Source: Comamonas piscis
GTDB lineage: Bacteria; Pseudomonadota; Gammaproteobacteria; Burkholderiales; Burkholderiaceae_C
Length of the DNA stretch: 64,000 nt
Direction of reading: 5' to 3'
Assembly (NCBI RefSeq): GCF_014109725.1
Contig: NZ_CP058554.1
Coordinates: 4,340,001 to 4,404,000 of the forward strand
Made by a program: the position numbers and the translations under genes. The notes under the pieces are model-generated. The model saw nothing but the letters and a program-made list of their open reading frames with translations. It was not told the DNA's origin and searched no databases. This document shows, in pieces, positions 32,558 through 41,038 of this stretch. Numbering within the stretch: the stretch's first letter is position 1; every line of letters starts with the position of its first letter.

Positions 32558-33736
32558 TCAAGCCCCGCGAATGCGGCGGGTTACAAAGGCAGCCCATGCC
32601 AACAGCCCCAGCGACAGCAGTGCCAACATCCCACCCGAAAGCACAGGCACGGCAACGGCTGGCGGCAGAACCGCAGGGGCCGCCAACGCTCCATCATCAT
32701 TGGTAACCTCAATGGCTGCCACCGATGCACCCGCCTGCAGGCTGTAGTCGTCTGCGTTGGCCGCTGGCGCAATGGCTACCGAGACGCTGACCTGGCCATC
32801 GCCTTTAACGGTATTGGGCGTGGCCGTGATCGTGCAACTCGCCGTGCTGGCGCCCACTGCAATCTCCAGCGGACCCGCGCAACCGCTGTAGCGCCCGGCG
32901 TCGCCAGTGGTGGTCAATAGGATGCTGAGCGCCACTTCAGCCGGCCGACTCAAGGAAACAGTGCAGAGGGAGACCTGCCCTTCCGAGTCCAGCAGCTGTG
33001 CCTGGTCGCACTGGATGGAAGCCATCGGTGGAACCACCTCGAAGTTGGCCGAGACCGAGGCCAGCGGTCCGACGACTTCGATATTGTCGATAGCACCCAC
33101 AAAACCGCTGGAGCCATTGCCGGCGCCACCTTCCACCGCAAACACCACCAAATCGGCAAAGCGAGGGTCTTCCCGGAACTCTGCAAATGGGCGCCGTTGG
33201 TTAGGGTCCAAGCCCCCTTGCGCGGCGCTGCGCCCTTGCCAGACGATGCCATTGCGCATATCGGCTGTGGTCCACTGGTTCAGCCCCACTCCGTGTACCC
33301 CGGCAATATCGGGCGTGTACACCAAGGTCTGCGTATGCTGCCCCGCCGCATTGCGCAGGTACAACCGCAGAACAGGCGCCTGGTCCACCACATCGGTGGT
33401 GTGCACCAACCATTGGTAGCTGATTTGGGTGAGCTCCGACAGCTTGCCGAAAGTAGCAGTCGGGTAGTAAGCCAACCCCGCCTTGGCCGAGGTTCCTGGC
33501 AAATCCAGCCGCATTGAGCCATTGCCGCTGTTGGCGAAATCGGTGGTGACCTGGACCCCTCCTCCTGCGGTCAGCCCGACCTGGCCCCAGCGGTCAGGGC
33601 CGCTGCTGCCCCATTGGAATGTTGCCTCCGGCACCACATCTGCGGCAGCTACCACGCCAGCACCGGCAGCTTGCGCCCCTAGCAAGGCGGAAATCAGGAC
33701 AGAACCGACGGTAAGGGTGCGAAACAAAAATTTCAT
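32558..33736 (-). CDS. secreted protein with IPTL-CTERM-like C-terminal sorting signal
   Basis: A 392-residue secreted protein of unknown function. The N-terminal signal is LISALLGAQAAGAGVV; the mature part has a beta-rich jelly-roll-like first half (GQVGLTAGGGVQVTTDF; GFVGAIDNIEVV) and an Ig-like second half with paired Cys. The C-terminus VPVLSGGMLALLSLGLLAW followed by TRRIRGA is a short motif, one membrane helix and a basic cluster, as in IPTL-CTERM or PEP-CTERM exosortase substrates. GGAGTG supports ATG 33736. No exosortase gene is in the window. Confidence 0.75.
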   Translation of the reverse strand: MKFLFRTLTVGSVLISALLGAQAAGAGVVAAADVVPEATFQWGSSGPDRWGQVGLTAGGGVQVTTDFANSGNGSMRLDLPGTSAKAGLAYYPTATFGKLSELTQISYQWLVHTTDVVDQAPVLRLYLRNAAGQHTQTLVYTPDIAGVHGVGLNQWTTADMRNGIVWQGRSAAQGGLDPNQRRPFAEFREDPRFADLVVFAVEGGAGNGSSGFVGAIDNIEVVGPLASVSANFEVVPPMASIQCDQAQLLDSEGQVSLCTVSLSRPAEVALSILLTTTGDAGRYSGCAGPLEIAVGASTASCTITATPNTVKGDGQVSVSVAIAPAANADDYSLQAGASVAAIEVTNDDGALAAPAVLPPAVAVPVLSGGMLALLSLGLLAWAAFVTRRIRGA

Positions 33737-33866
33737 GGCTCACTCCAAGTTGCCATGGATTATTGTGTCTAAATGTAAACAAGTCCAGCGTTTTATGATC
33801 AATGGCTATCAGAACGCTGTTTTTTGGAGAGGCCGTTGATGACAAGTACAGTGCCAACGGCTTAGG

Positions 33867-34298
33867 TCATTCCGCCGTTTCCCGGTGCCAGCGCAGGCTC
33901 AAGACACCCAACACCAATGCAAACACTGTCAGCAGCACCAGCATCAGTCCGCCTAGCTTAGGTGCCGGCCGGGTCAGCGCGCCAGCCGCTTGTTCGGCCA
34001 CGGCATCCACGCCTTGCCTCAGGCGGTGAAAAACCGTTTCATCGTCTTGGTGAAGACTGGCACCTGCCACATGCTGGTCGTGGTTGGGCAAGGCCACGCC
34101 TTGCGCCCATGCACTGGTCAGCCGGCCTGCATAGGCCATCTGGCTATCGGGCAGCGTACGCTGGGACCCAGCCAGGTGGTAGGCCGCTGGCATCTCCATG
34201 CCTGATGCCGCAGCGGGCACGGCATGCGTCAGCATGCAGCCCGTTGCCACCAGCCATCCCACCATCAAACGCCGAAAACAGCCCATTGCCACAGCCAT
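33867..34298 (-). CDS. hypothetical exported protein with C-terminal membrane helix
   Basis: A 143-residue frame with no recognised family. It has an N-terminal signal-like segment (LMVGWLVATGCMLTHAVPAAAS), a polar middle rich in Gln, His and Asp, and a C-terminal helix (GGLMLVLLTVFALVLGVLSL) followed by RWHRETAE. This suggests a tail-anchored exported protein. ATG 34298 or ATG 34286 could be the start; neither has a good ribosome binding site. The gene lies 130 bp downstream of the start side of the IPTL-CTERM gene, possibly unrelated. Confidence 0.5.
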   Translation of the reverse strand: MAVAMGCFRRLMVGWLVATGCMLTHAVPAAASGMEMPAAYHLAGSQRTLPDSQMAYAGRLTSAWAQGVALPNHDQHVAGASLHQDDETVFHRLRQGVDAVAEQAAGALTRPAPKLGGLMLVLLTVFALVLGVLSLRWHRETAE

Positions 34299-34519
34299 AT
34301 ACAGAAATTAACAATGGATCTAACTATCAGACTCCGCCTACAAACGGTCAATCCCCAGAATTAGTGAATATGCACTACTGCGCTAAAGGCCATCCTCGCC
34401 TGCAGGCAAGATGCCCGACCCGGATCGGATCGCCACAGCAGCCCTGCGAGTAGCCCGTCAACGCAAGGTACCAAGAGATGCGCGTTTAAAATGATCCGCA
34501 CAAAAGAAAAATATCGTGC

Positions 34520-34525
34520 TATAAT
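34520..34525 (+). promoter_or_regulatory. -10 element of tRNA-Arg
   Basis: A perfect TATAAT lies 10 bases upstream of the second tRNA-Arg(ACG) gene, in an AT-rich patch. A convincing -35 hexamer at the right distance was not found. Confidence 0.6.
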
Positions 34526-34535
34526 TGACGGCTTA

Positions 34536-34612
34536 GCGGCTGTAGCTCAGTTGGATAGAGTACTTGGCTACGAACCAAGGGGTCGTGGGTTCAATTCCTG
34601 CCAGCCGCACCA
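34536..34612 (+). tRNA. tRNA-Arg (ACG), second copy
   Basis: Identical over all 77 bases, including encoded CCA, to the minus-strand tRNA-Arg gene at 21665-21741. Anticodon loop CTACGAA gives ACG. Unlike the first copy it has no tRNA-Ser next to it and has its own TATAAT. Confidence 0.97.
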
Positions 34613-34619
34613 AAACGTC

Positions 34620-34655
34620 AAGCCTCAGAGTAGCGATACTCTGAGGCTTTTTCGT
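34620..34655 (+). terminator. terminator of second tRNA-Arg
   Basis: AGCCTCAGAGTA and TACTCTGAGGCT form a 12-bp stem closed by a GCGA tetraloop, followed by TTTTTCG. Stem sequence equals that behind the first copy except next to the loop. Confidence 0.88.
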
Positions 34656-34757
34656 TGCTGGGTGCAGCGCCTGTTCAGGCCCACATATGCCTATGAAAAA
34701 AGCCGGCCCTATCGAGGAACCGGCTTGTGGTCAGCACAGCGGCTAGGCGCTGGTCAC

Positions 34758-36233
34758 TTATTTGCTGGGACGAATCAGCACATACTGCGTCCACTCACCC
34801 CGACGGAACAGCACATTGACAGGCTTGGCCTTGTCGGCCTTGGCCACGGCAGCGTCAAACTGCTTCAGGTCATTGATCTCGGTATTGGCAATACCCAGGA
34901 TCACATCGCCTTGCTTGAGGCCGGCACGCGCGGCAGCTTCATCAGCCGACACAATCTGCACACCACCCTTCAGATGCATGGACTTGCGCTGCGCATCGGT
35001 CAGATCCGTCACAACCAGACCCAGCTGCTGAGCAGCAGTCGATGGCTTGGACTTCTCAGGCTCTTTGCTGGCAGCTGCTGCATCGGCCGTGGCGTCCGAT
35101 GGGATCTCGATGATGGTGATCGGCAGATCCAGGGTCTTGCCTCGGCGGAACACAGACACCGTGCTCTTGGAGCCAGGTTTGGTGTTGCCGACCCAACGCG
35201 GCAAGTCAGCCAGCTTCTCCAGCGGTTTGCCATCGAATTTGGTGATGATGTCGCCCGCTTCCACGCCGGCCTTCTCTGCTGGCGAGCCGCTTTCCACACC
35301 GGTCACCATCGCGCCCTGGGCCTTGCCCAGGCCAATCGATTCGGCCACATCCTTGCTCACGGTGGAGATTTGCACACCGATCTTGCCGCGCACCACGCGG
35401 CCCGTGGCACGCAGCTGGTCGCTCACCCGCACCGCTTCATCGATCGGGATAGAGAAGGAGATACCCATGAAACCACCCGAGCGCGAGTAGATCTGGCTGT
35501 TGATACCCACCACCTCGCCACGCATGTTCAGCAGCGGGCCACCCGAGTTGCCGGGATTGATGGCCACATCGGTCTGGATAAAGGGCAGGTAATCACCTGT
35601 GTCACGCTGCTTGGCCGAGACAATGCCGGCGGTCACCGAGTTCTCCAGGCCGAAAGGCGAGCCAATCGCCATGACCCACTCACCCACGCGCAGACGGTTC
35701 ACATCGCCAATCTTTACGGCGGGCAGGCCGGTCGCATCAATCTTGACCACCGCCACATCGGTGCGCTTGTCTGCGCCCACGATCTTGGCCTTGAACTCGC
35801 GCTTGTCGGTCAAGGTGACGATGACTTCGTCAGCACCATCGACTACGTGCGCATTGGTCATCACATAGCCGTCAGCCGTCAAGATAAAGCCTGACCCCAG
35901 ACCGCTGGGCACTTCATCCCCTTCAGCGCCGGGGCGCTGGGGACGCTGCTGCTTGGGAACGCTGGGCACCGGCAGGCCAAAGCGCTTGAAGAACTCGAGC
36001 ATCTCGGGGTCCAGGCCGCTCTGGCTTTGGCGGCTGGAGACCTTTTCCATTGTGCGGATGTTGACCACCGATGGCCCGACCTGGTCGACCAGATCGGTGA
36101 AATCAGGCAGGCCCCGCACCGCCGCTGGCGCGGGCGTCTGCTGGGCTGCGGCCGGCAGCATCACCGCGCTGCTGACGGACAAAATCGCCGCCAGTGCACT
36201 GATCTGGAAAGGCTTCCAACGCTTTAGAGACAT
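34758..36233 (-). CDS. mucD: Do-like periplasmic serine protease (DegP/MucD)
   Basis: A 491-residue HtrA protease with a signal peptide (SALAAILSVSSAVMLPAAA), a trypsin-like domain with catalytic triad His129 (TNAHVV), Asp159 (RTDVAVVKID) and Ser230 (NPGNSGGP), and two PDZ domains (about 275-365 and 395-485). It degrades or refolds damaged envelope proteins. ATG 36233 has GAGGAG 5 bases upstream. It follows the rpoE-rseA genes but is separated from them by a terminator and has a sigma-E-like promoter of its own. Confidence 0.94.
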   Translation of the reverse strand: MSLKRWKPFQISALAAILSVSSAVMLPAAAQQTPAPAAVRGLPDFTDLVDQVGPSVVNIRTMEKVSSRQSQSGLDPEMLEFFKRFGLPVPSVPKQQRPQRPGAEGDEVPSGLGSGFILTADGYVMTNAHVVDGADEVIVTLTDKREFKAKIVGADKRTDVAVVKIDATGLPAVKIGDVNRLRVGEWVMAIGSPFGLENSVTAGIVSAKQRDTGDYLPFIQTDVAINPGNSGGPLLNMRGEVVGINSQIYSRSGGFMGISFSIPIDEAVRVSDQLRATGRVVRGKIGVQISTVSKDVAESIGLGKAQGAMVTGVESGSPAEKAGVEAGDIITKFDGKPLEKLADLPRWVGNTKPGSKSTVSVFRRGKTLDLPITIIEIPSDATADAAAASKEPEKSKPSTAAQQLGLVVTDLTDAQRKSMHLKGGVQIVSADEAAARAGLKQGDVILGIANTEINDLKQFDAAVAKADKAKPVNVLFRRGEWTQYVLIRPSK

Positions 36234-36311
36234 ATCACTCCTCAATTTGACAATGTGGCGGCTCCGCTTTGGCGCAGGATTCAAACCGTATGCGGCGGGG
36301 CCGTGCCGCAA

Positions 36312-36339
36312 TTGGAGGGGCAATATGCCTCAAGGTTCC
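36312..36339 (-). promoter_or_regulatory. sigma-E-like promoter upstream of mucD
   Basis: On the minus strand GGAACCT, a 15-base spacer and CTCCAA lie about 80 bp before the mucD start. This resembles the extracytoplasmic sigma-E consensus (GGAACTT, 15-16 bases, TCNAA). Gene function and the adjacent rpoE make this credible, but it is a by-eye match. Confidence 0.5.
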
Positions 36340-36404
36340 AAGCGTGCATTCCCCTCAGATAGGCAGCAAAACACAGGTTTCAAGCCTCTGCCGAAGAAAG
36401 GCAT

Positions 36405-36434
36405 AAAAAAACACCTGCAAGCAGGTGTTTTTGG
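36405..36434 (-). terminator. terminator after rseA
   Basis: AAACACCTGC and GCAGGTGTTT form a 10-bp stem with a 2-base (AA) centre; reading leftward it is followed by TTTTTTTATG. It separates the rpoE-rseA unit from mucD. Confidence 0.8.
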
Positions 36435-36456
36435 CAGGTTCAGGCAGCGTCCAGCT

Positions 36457-37224
36457 TCAGCACAGCCGCGAAGCCTTGTCGGCGCAACCACCAGTCCGCT
36501 TCTCGGCATTGAAGGTGGCATTGCGCAAGAAACCGGCAGGCATCTGCAGGTTGGCCGTCACGCCAATCTGACCGCGGGCAGCGAGCACCTCATCCAGGCG
36601 CGGATCGCGCAGCATGATGGTGGAGTTCTGTCCCACCGTCACTGGCTGCTCGATCAAACCCTGCGCATTGGCAGCTACCGGCCGGATAGGCGCAGCGGAC
36701 GCCACCACTTGCGATGATGCGGCGCTTGCCAACTGCTGCTGCGCGCTGCCGGCTGCACCACCCGAGAGCAAGCCCATGCTGTTCCAGCCCACCATGGCCA
36801 CAGCGGCCACCGTGGCAAAACCAGCCAACATCTTCCAGCGGAAGACGGAGTGGTTGGCGGCCTCTGCACTACCTACTACGGGGGCTGCGGTTGCTGCAGT
36901 GGATACCGCAGGCACAGCGACCAAGCCGGGCGCCGGCTGGCCCTGGGCCACCAACGGCGGCTCCAGTGCAATCTTGGCATTCAGCGCATCCAGAAAGGCC
37001 AGGCTATCGGAACAAGGGCCGTGCGCTGAGCGCATCGCGTCGCCTATTACCTGGTAAGACTGCAACGAGGCGTAGCATGTCTGGTCTTCCGCCAACGCTG
37101 GCAGATCAGCCAGCATGTGGCGGAGCGTCTCCGCATCCAACTCACCATCGAGCCAGGCGGACATTTGCTCGTCGGCCACGACGGTACTTTTCATTGATGC
37201 TTGGGTTTCGAGATTCATAGCCAT
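36457..37224 (-). CDS. rseA: anti-sigma-E factor RseA/MucA-like
   Basis: A 255-residue inner-membrane anti-sigma factor. The N-terminal cytoplasmic domain (EQMSAWLDGELDAETLRHML; YQVIGDAMRS) is the RseA sigma-binding fold; one membrane helix (MLAGFATVAAVAMVGWNSMGL) and a periplasmic C-terminal part follow. TAGGAAT precedes ATG 37224, preferred over the upstream in-frame start. The protein ends GGCADKASRLC, with two Cys nearby, which is not usual for the family. It follows rpoE by 51 bp. No rseB is present after it. Confidence 0.87.
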   Translation of the reverse strand: MAMNLETQASMKSTVVADEQMSAWLDGELDAETLRHMLADLPALAEDQTCYASLQSYQVIGDAMRSAHGPCSDSLAFLDALNAKIALEPPLVAQGQPAPGLVAVPAVSTAATAAPVVGSAEAANHSVFRWKMLAGFATVAAVAMVGWNSMGLLSGGAAGSAQQQLASAASSQVVASAAPIRPVAANAQGLIEQPVTVGQNSTIMLRDPRLDEVLAARGQIGVTANLQMPAGFLRNATFNAEKRTGGCADKASRLC

Positions 37225-37275
37225 ATTCCTAGCGGGCCCCAGGCCCTTGCAGCCAGTCATCACACTCATAAACAG

Positions 37276-37911
37276 CTACCAACGCTTGCCGGACTGGCGC
37301 TCAAGCATGGGCTTTACCTTGGCGGAAATCGCCTCGCGGGCACGAAAAATACGCGACCGCACGGTACCGATGGGGCAATCCATCGCAGCGGCAATGTCTT
37401 CATAAGACATGCCTTCAATCTCGCGCAGCACGATAGCCTGGCGCAGGTCTTCGGGCAACGCATCCATCGCGGTGTTCACAGCTTGGGCAATTTCCTTGGC
37501 TGCGATGACCGTTTCCGGCGTTTCATCGGTCGTTAGTTCTCGCCCGGGCGCATAAGTTTCATCATCATCGTCTTTTGCGCGCAAAGCGCTTTCCGTCATC
37601 ACCGGGTTGCGCATCAGCTCCACCATCGCCTTCTTGGCGGTGTTGACAGCGATGCGGTACAGCCAGGTGTAGAACTGGGCATCGCCCCGAAACTGCGGCA
37701 GCGCCCGGTAGGCGCGCAGAAATGTCTCTTGCGCCAGATCCGGCACCAAATCCACGTCGCGCACCATGCGCCCAATCAAGCGCTCAATGCGGCGCTGGTA
37801 CTTCAGCACCAGCAGGCCATAGGCCTTTTGATCTCCTGCCACCGTGCGCTGCACCAGCTGCAGATCGCTGTCATTCGCATTCGGGGTACTGGCCGTTGGC
37901 GTTCCCGTCAT
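37276..37911 (-). CDS. rpoE: RNA polymerase sigma factor RpoE
   Basis: A 211-residue ECF sigma factor with region 2 (LIGRMVRDVDLVPDLAQETFLRAYRALP; QFYTWLYRIAVNTAKK) and region 4 (LPEDLRQAIVLREIEGMSYEDIAAAMDCPIGTV). It directs envelope-stress transcription and is held by the RseA-like protein encoded downstream. A gene for a small membrane protein starts upstream on the same strand. Confidence 0.95.
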   Translation of the reverse strand: MTGTPTASTPNANDSDLQLVQRTVAGDQKAYGLLVLKYQRRIERLIGRMVRDVDLVPDLAQETFLRAYRALPQFRGDAQFYTWLYRIAVNTAKKAMVELMRNPVMTESALRAKDDDDETYAPGRELTTDETPETVIAAKEIAQAVNTAMDALPEDLRQAIVLREIEGMSYEDIAAAMDCPIGTVRSRIFRAREAISAKVKPMLERQSGKRW

Positions 37912-37971
37912 AAAACATGCCCTCTTGGCGCTACAAGCTTGCAGCTATTGTTGTGGTTGTTCAGCTGTAGG

Positions 37972-38469
37972 CTACACCGGATGGATGTCTTGCGGTTCAG
38001 CGGCAAGCGATGAGTATAAAACCCGACGAATATCCGGCCAGCGCTCTGGATTAGAAGCCCGGGCCACCAGCAACCACTGACTGCGGCCCGCAGATGGCGG
38101 CATCCGTGCTTCCAACAATAGCCAGGATTGCCCATCCATCAGCACCGCCAGCTGCGCCAGCTCCCTGCGTTGTTCGATCGCCAATGGGCCTTGCCCAAGG
38201 CACCACTGAGAGCCCGTCCAGCACAAAGAAGTTCCGGGCGGCCACAGCGGAATGCACCAAACGATGCCGGTGACCAGCGCCAACAAGCCCACGGCGATGG
38301 CGCGTAGCATCGCCGAAGGTGCAGAGGCATGCATCCAGATGAGCAACAGCACCACCACGACGCTGGCCCAGGCAGCCAGCAGCAGGCGAATGCGCGCTGG
38401 CGGGGGCAGCGCATAAGACTGCAAGGCCAACAGCGGACGGCGGCGCAGTGCGGAAGACGTGGTCGGCAT
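37972..38469 (-). CDS. small membrane protein, YgfX-like
   Basis: A 165-residue protein with two N-terminal helices (IRLLLAAWASVVVVLLLIWMH; AIAVGLLALVTGIVWCIPLW) and a Trp-rich soluble C-terminal domain (SLCWTGSQWCLGQ; GQSWLLLEARMPP). The layout resembles the YgfX/CptA family of two-helix membrane proteins. ATG 38469 (MPTTSSALRRR) is the first methionine before the helices; the longer frame to 38733 enters fabF. It lies between fabF and rpoE; function unknown. Confidence 0.65.
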   Translation of the reverse strand: MPTTSSALRRRPLLALQSYALPPPARIRLLLAAWASVVVVLLLIWMHASAPSAMLRAIAVGLLALVTGIVWCIPLWPPGTSLCWTGSQWCLGQGPLAIEQRRELAQLAVLMDGQSWLLLEARMPPSAGRSQWLLVARASNPERWPDIRRVLYSSLAAEPQDIHPV

Positions 38470-38552
38470 CCCGCCATTGTTCGCATACGCTGCGCAGACT
38501 GGCAGCGGGGCAAACCCCTTGCTGCATTTGCAGCATTCGCCCGCTGAAAAGA

Positions 38553-38579
38553 CAAAGGCCTCTACAAGAGAGGCCTTAT
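38553..38579 (-). terminator. terminator after fabF
   Basis: AAGGCCTCT and AGAGGCCTT form a 9-bp stem around a 5-base loop (ACAAG) at 38555-38577. The run of T is short (TTGTC), so efficiency may be modest. Confidence 0.65.
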
Positions 38580-38618
38580 CACAGGGACTAAACGGTGGCG
38601 TTGATCTAACGCCCGCGC

Positions 38619-39863
38619 TTACACCCGCTTGAACACCAGGGTGCCGTTGGTGCCGCCAAAACCGAAGTTGTTCTTGACGGCGATTTCCAGCTTGGCATCG
38701 CGTGCAGTGTTGGCGCAGTAGTCCAGATCGCATTCCGGATCCTGGTCCACCAAGTTGATGGTCGGCGGAATCTTCTGGTCCTTCAAGGCCATCACGGTAA
38801 ATACGCTCTCCAGGCCGCCAGCGCCGCCCAGCAAGTGGCCGGTCATCGACTTGGTCGAGCTGATGACCATCTTCTTGGCATGGTCGCCCATGGCCGCCTT
38901 GATGGCATTGGTCTCGTTCAAGTCACCCAGCGGCGTGGAGGTGCCGTGGGCATTGAGGTAGTCCACCTGGTCGGCGTTGACACCGGCATTGCGCATCGCA
39001 GCCAGCATGGCGCGGCGTGGGCCGTCCATATTGGGGGCCGTCATGTGGCCGGCGTCGGCGCTCATGCCATAACCCAGCAACTCGGCATAGATCTTGGCAC
39101 CACGGGCCTTGGCGTGTTCGTACTCTTCGAGCACGACAATGCCGGCGCCCTCACCCAGTACAAAACCGTCACGGCCCTTGTCCCAGGGGCGCGATGCGGC
39201 CTTGGGATCGTCGTTGCGTGTGGACAATGCGCGCATGGCTGCAAACCCGCCCACACCCAACGGAGAAACAGTAGCTTCGGTACCACCTGCAATCATGACG
39301 TCGGCATCGCCGTACTCGATCATGCGACCGGCTTCACCAATGCAGTGCAAGCCCGTTGTGCAAGCAGTCACCACCGACAGGTTCGGGCCCTTGAAGCCAA
39401 AACGCATCGATACATGACCTGCGACCATATTGATAATGGACGCTGGAACAAAGAAAGGCGTGATGCGGCGCGCACCACGGCGCTCATATTCACCGTGCGT
39501 GTTCTCAATCAGTGGCAAGCCACCGATACCCGAACCGATCACACAGCCAATGCGAGTTGCGAGCTCATCATCCAATGCCTCGCCCGAAGGCAGGCCGGCG
39601 TCTTTCACTGCCTCTTGGGCAGCGGCAATGCCGTAATGAATGAAGGAGTCCATCGTGCGTGCTTCCTTGGCACTCATATAGGACTCAAGATCGAAGCCTT
39701 TGACCTCACCTGCAATCTTGCAGCTGAAATCGGTGGTATCGAACTTGGTAATGAGGTCAATGCCGGATTGACCGGCCAAAATGTTGGACCAGGCTTCAGC
39801 AACCGTGTTACCCACGGGGCTGATGCAACCCAGACCAGTCACGACGACGCGACGGCGACTCAT
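38619..39863 (-). CDS. fabF: beta-ketoacyl-ACP synthase II
   Basis: A 414-residue condensing enzyme of fatty-acid elongation. Catalytic Cys168 (VVTACTTGLHC) and the two active-site His (NAHGTSTPLGD; SMTGHLLGGAGG) are present, and GTEATVSPLG is typical. It extends acyl-ACP with malonyl-ACP, including palmitoleoyl-ACP. It is 83 bp downstream of acpP and closes the fab cluster, with a stem-loop after it. Confidence 0.96.
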   Translation of the reverse strand: MSRRRVVVTGLGCISPVGNTVAEAWSNILAGQSGIDLITKFDTTDFSCKIAGEVKGFDLESYMSAKEARTMDSFIHYGIAAAQEAVKDAGLPSGEALDDELATRIGCVIGSGIGGLPLIENTHGEYERRGARRITPFFVPASIINMVAGHVSMRFGFKGPNLSVVTACTTGLHCIGEAGRMIEYGDADVMIAGGTEATVSPLGVGGFAAMRALSTRNDDPKAASRPWDKGRDGFVLGEGAGIVVLEEYEHAKARGAKIYAELLGYGMSADAGHMTAPNMDGPRRAMLAAMRNAGVNADQVDYLNAHGTSTPLGDLNETNAIKAAMGDHAKKMVISSTKSMTGHLLGGAGGLESVFTVMALKDQKIPPTINLVDQDPECDLDYCANTARDAKLEIAVKNNFGFGGTNGTLVFKRV

Positions 39864-39946
39864 GCGTTACAACTTTCTTGTTGATCTCTCGGAAGATAGC
39901 GGCAAGACACTTGCGCCACAAGGGCGCCAAGTGCATGCGCAATCAA

Positions 39947-40186
39947 TTAAGCCTTTTGGTGGCTGTTGGCGTAGTCGATGGCGTTCTGCACCGTCGTGAT
40001 CTTCTCTGCGTCTTCGTCAGGGATCTCGATTTCGAACTCATCTTCCAAAGCCATCACCAGTTCCACGGTGTCCAGCGAGTCAGCGCCCAGGTCGGCTACA
40101 AAAGCCTTTTCGTTCGTTACTTGAGACTCTTCCACGCCGAGTTGTTCGGCGATGATTTTCTTGACACGTGCTTCGATATCGCTCAT
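39947..40186 (-). CDS. acpP: acyl carrier protein
   Basis: A 79-residue acidic carrier. The phosphopantetheine attachment Ser37 lies in GADSLDTVELVMALE. GAGGG precedes the ATG. Position between fabG and fabF is the conserved one. Confidence 0.97.
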   Translation of the reverse strand: MSDIEARVKKIIAEQLGVEESQVTNEKAFVADLGADSLDTVELVMALEDEFEIEIPDEDAEKITTVQNAIDYANSHQKA

Positions 40187-40291
40187 GGTTTCCCTCTGGG
40201 GGTTGTGAATGAACCCGCGATTCTAGCTGCTTCAGCAATACCTGAGTGCAACTTGCCGTCGCGAGGAAACGGCATTCAACTTTCGTCAAAT

Positions 40292-41038
40292 CTACATATA
40301 CATGCCGCCATTGACATGCAACTCTTGTCCGGTCACATATCCGGCGCCATCTGAGGCCAAATAGACCACAGCGTTGGCAATGTCTTGCGGCTGTCCCAGC
40401 TTGCCCAAGGCAATCTGCGACTGCAGGGCTTTCTTCTGTTCTTCGGGCAACTGGGCCGTCATATCGGTCTCGATAAAACCAGGCGCCACGCAGTTTACCG
40501 TGATACCACGGCTGCCCAGCTCCTTGGCGAGCGAGCGCGTCATACCAGCCACACCGGCCTTGGCGGCCGCGTAGTTGGCTTGGCCAGCATTGCCGGATGC
40601 GCCCACCACGCTGGTGATACTGATGATACGGCCAAAACGCTGCTTCATCATCGGGCGGATGGCAGCGCGGCTGGCGCCGAACACGGCCTTCAGATTGGTG
40701 CCCAGCACGGCATCCCAGTCCTCGTCCTTCATGCGCATGGCCAGGGTGTCGCGGGTGATACCGGCGTTGTTAACCAGCACATGCAGGCCGCCCTGGGTCT
40801 TGACCAGAGAATCAATCAGTGCATCGACGGCTGCGCCGTTGTTCACATCCAGCGCCACGCCACGCGAGCCGGCAAAGGCCGACAGCGCTTGCGAGATCTT
40901 GGCAGCGCCGTCTTCAGTGGTTGCCGTGCCGATCACCTGGTAACCGGCTGCGCCCAGTGCCTGGGCAATGGCTGCGCCAATACCGCGCGATGCGCCGGTA
41001 ACCAGGGCGACTTTGGCTGTTGAGGTGGTGTCAGTCAT
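40292..41038 (-). CDS. fabG: 3-oxoacyl-ACP reductase
   Basis: A 248-residue short-chain dehydrogenase: NADPH-binding TGASRGIGAAIAQALG, VNNAGITRD, catalytic Ser/Tyr/Lys with YAAAKAGV, and C-terminal ELHVNGGMYM, all FabG-specific. It reduces beta-ketoacyl-ACP. The start overlaps the fabD stop by 4 bp. Confidence 0.96.
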   Translation of the reverse strand: MTDTTSTAKVALVTGASRGIGAAIAQALGAAGYQVIGTATTEDGAAKISQALSAFAGSRGVALDVNNGAAVDALIDSLVKTQGGLHVLVNNAGITRDTLAMRMKDEDWDAVLGTNLKAVFGASRAAIRPMMKQRFGRIISITSVVGASGNAGQANYAAAKAGVAGMTRSLAKELGSRGITVNCVAPGFIETDMTAQLPEEQKKALQSQIALGKLGQPQDIANAVVYLASDGAGYVTGQELHVNGGMYM

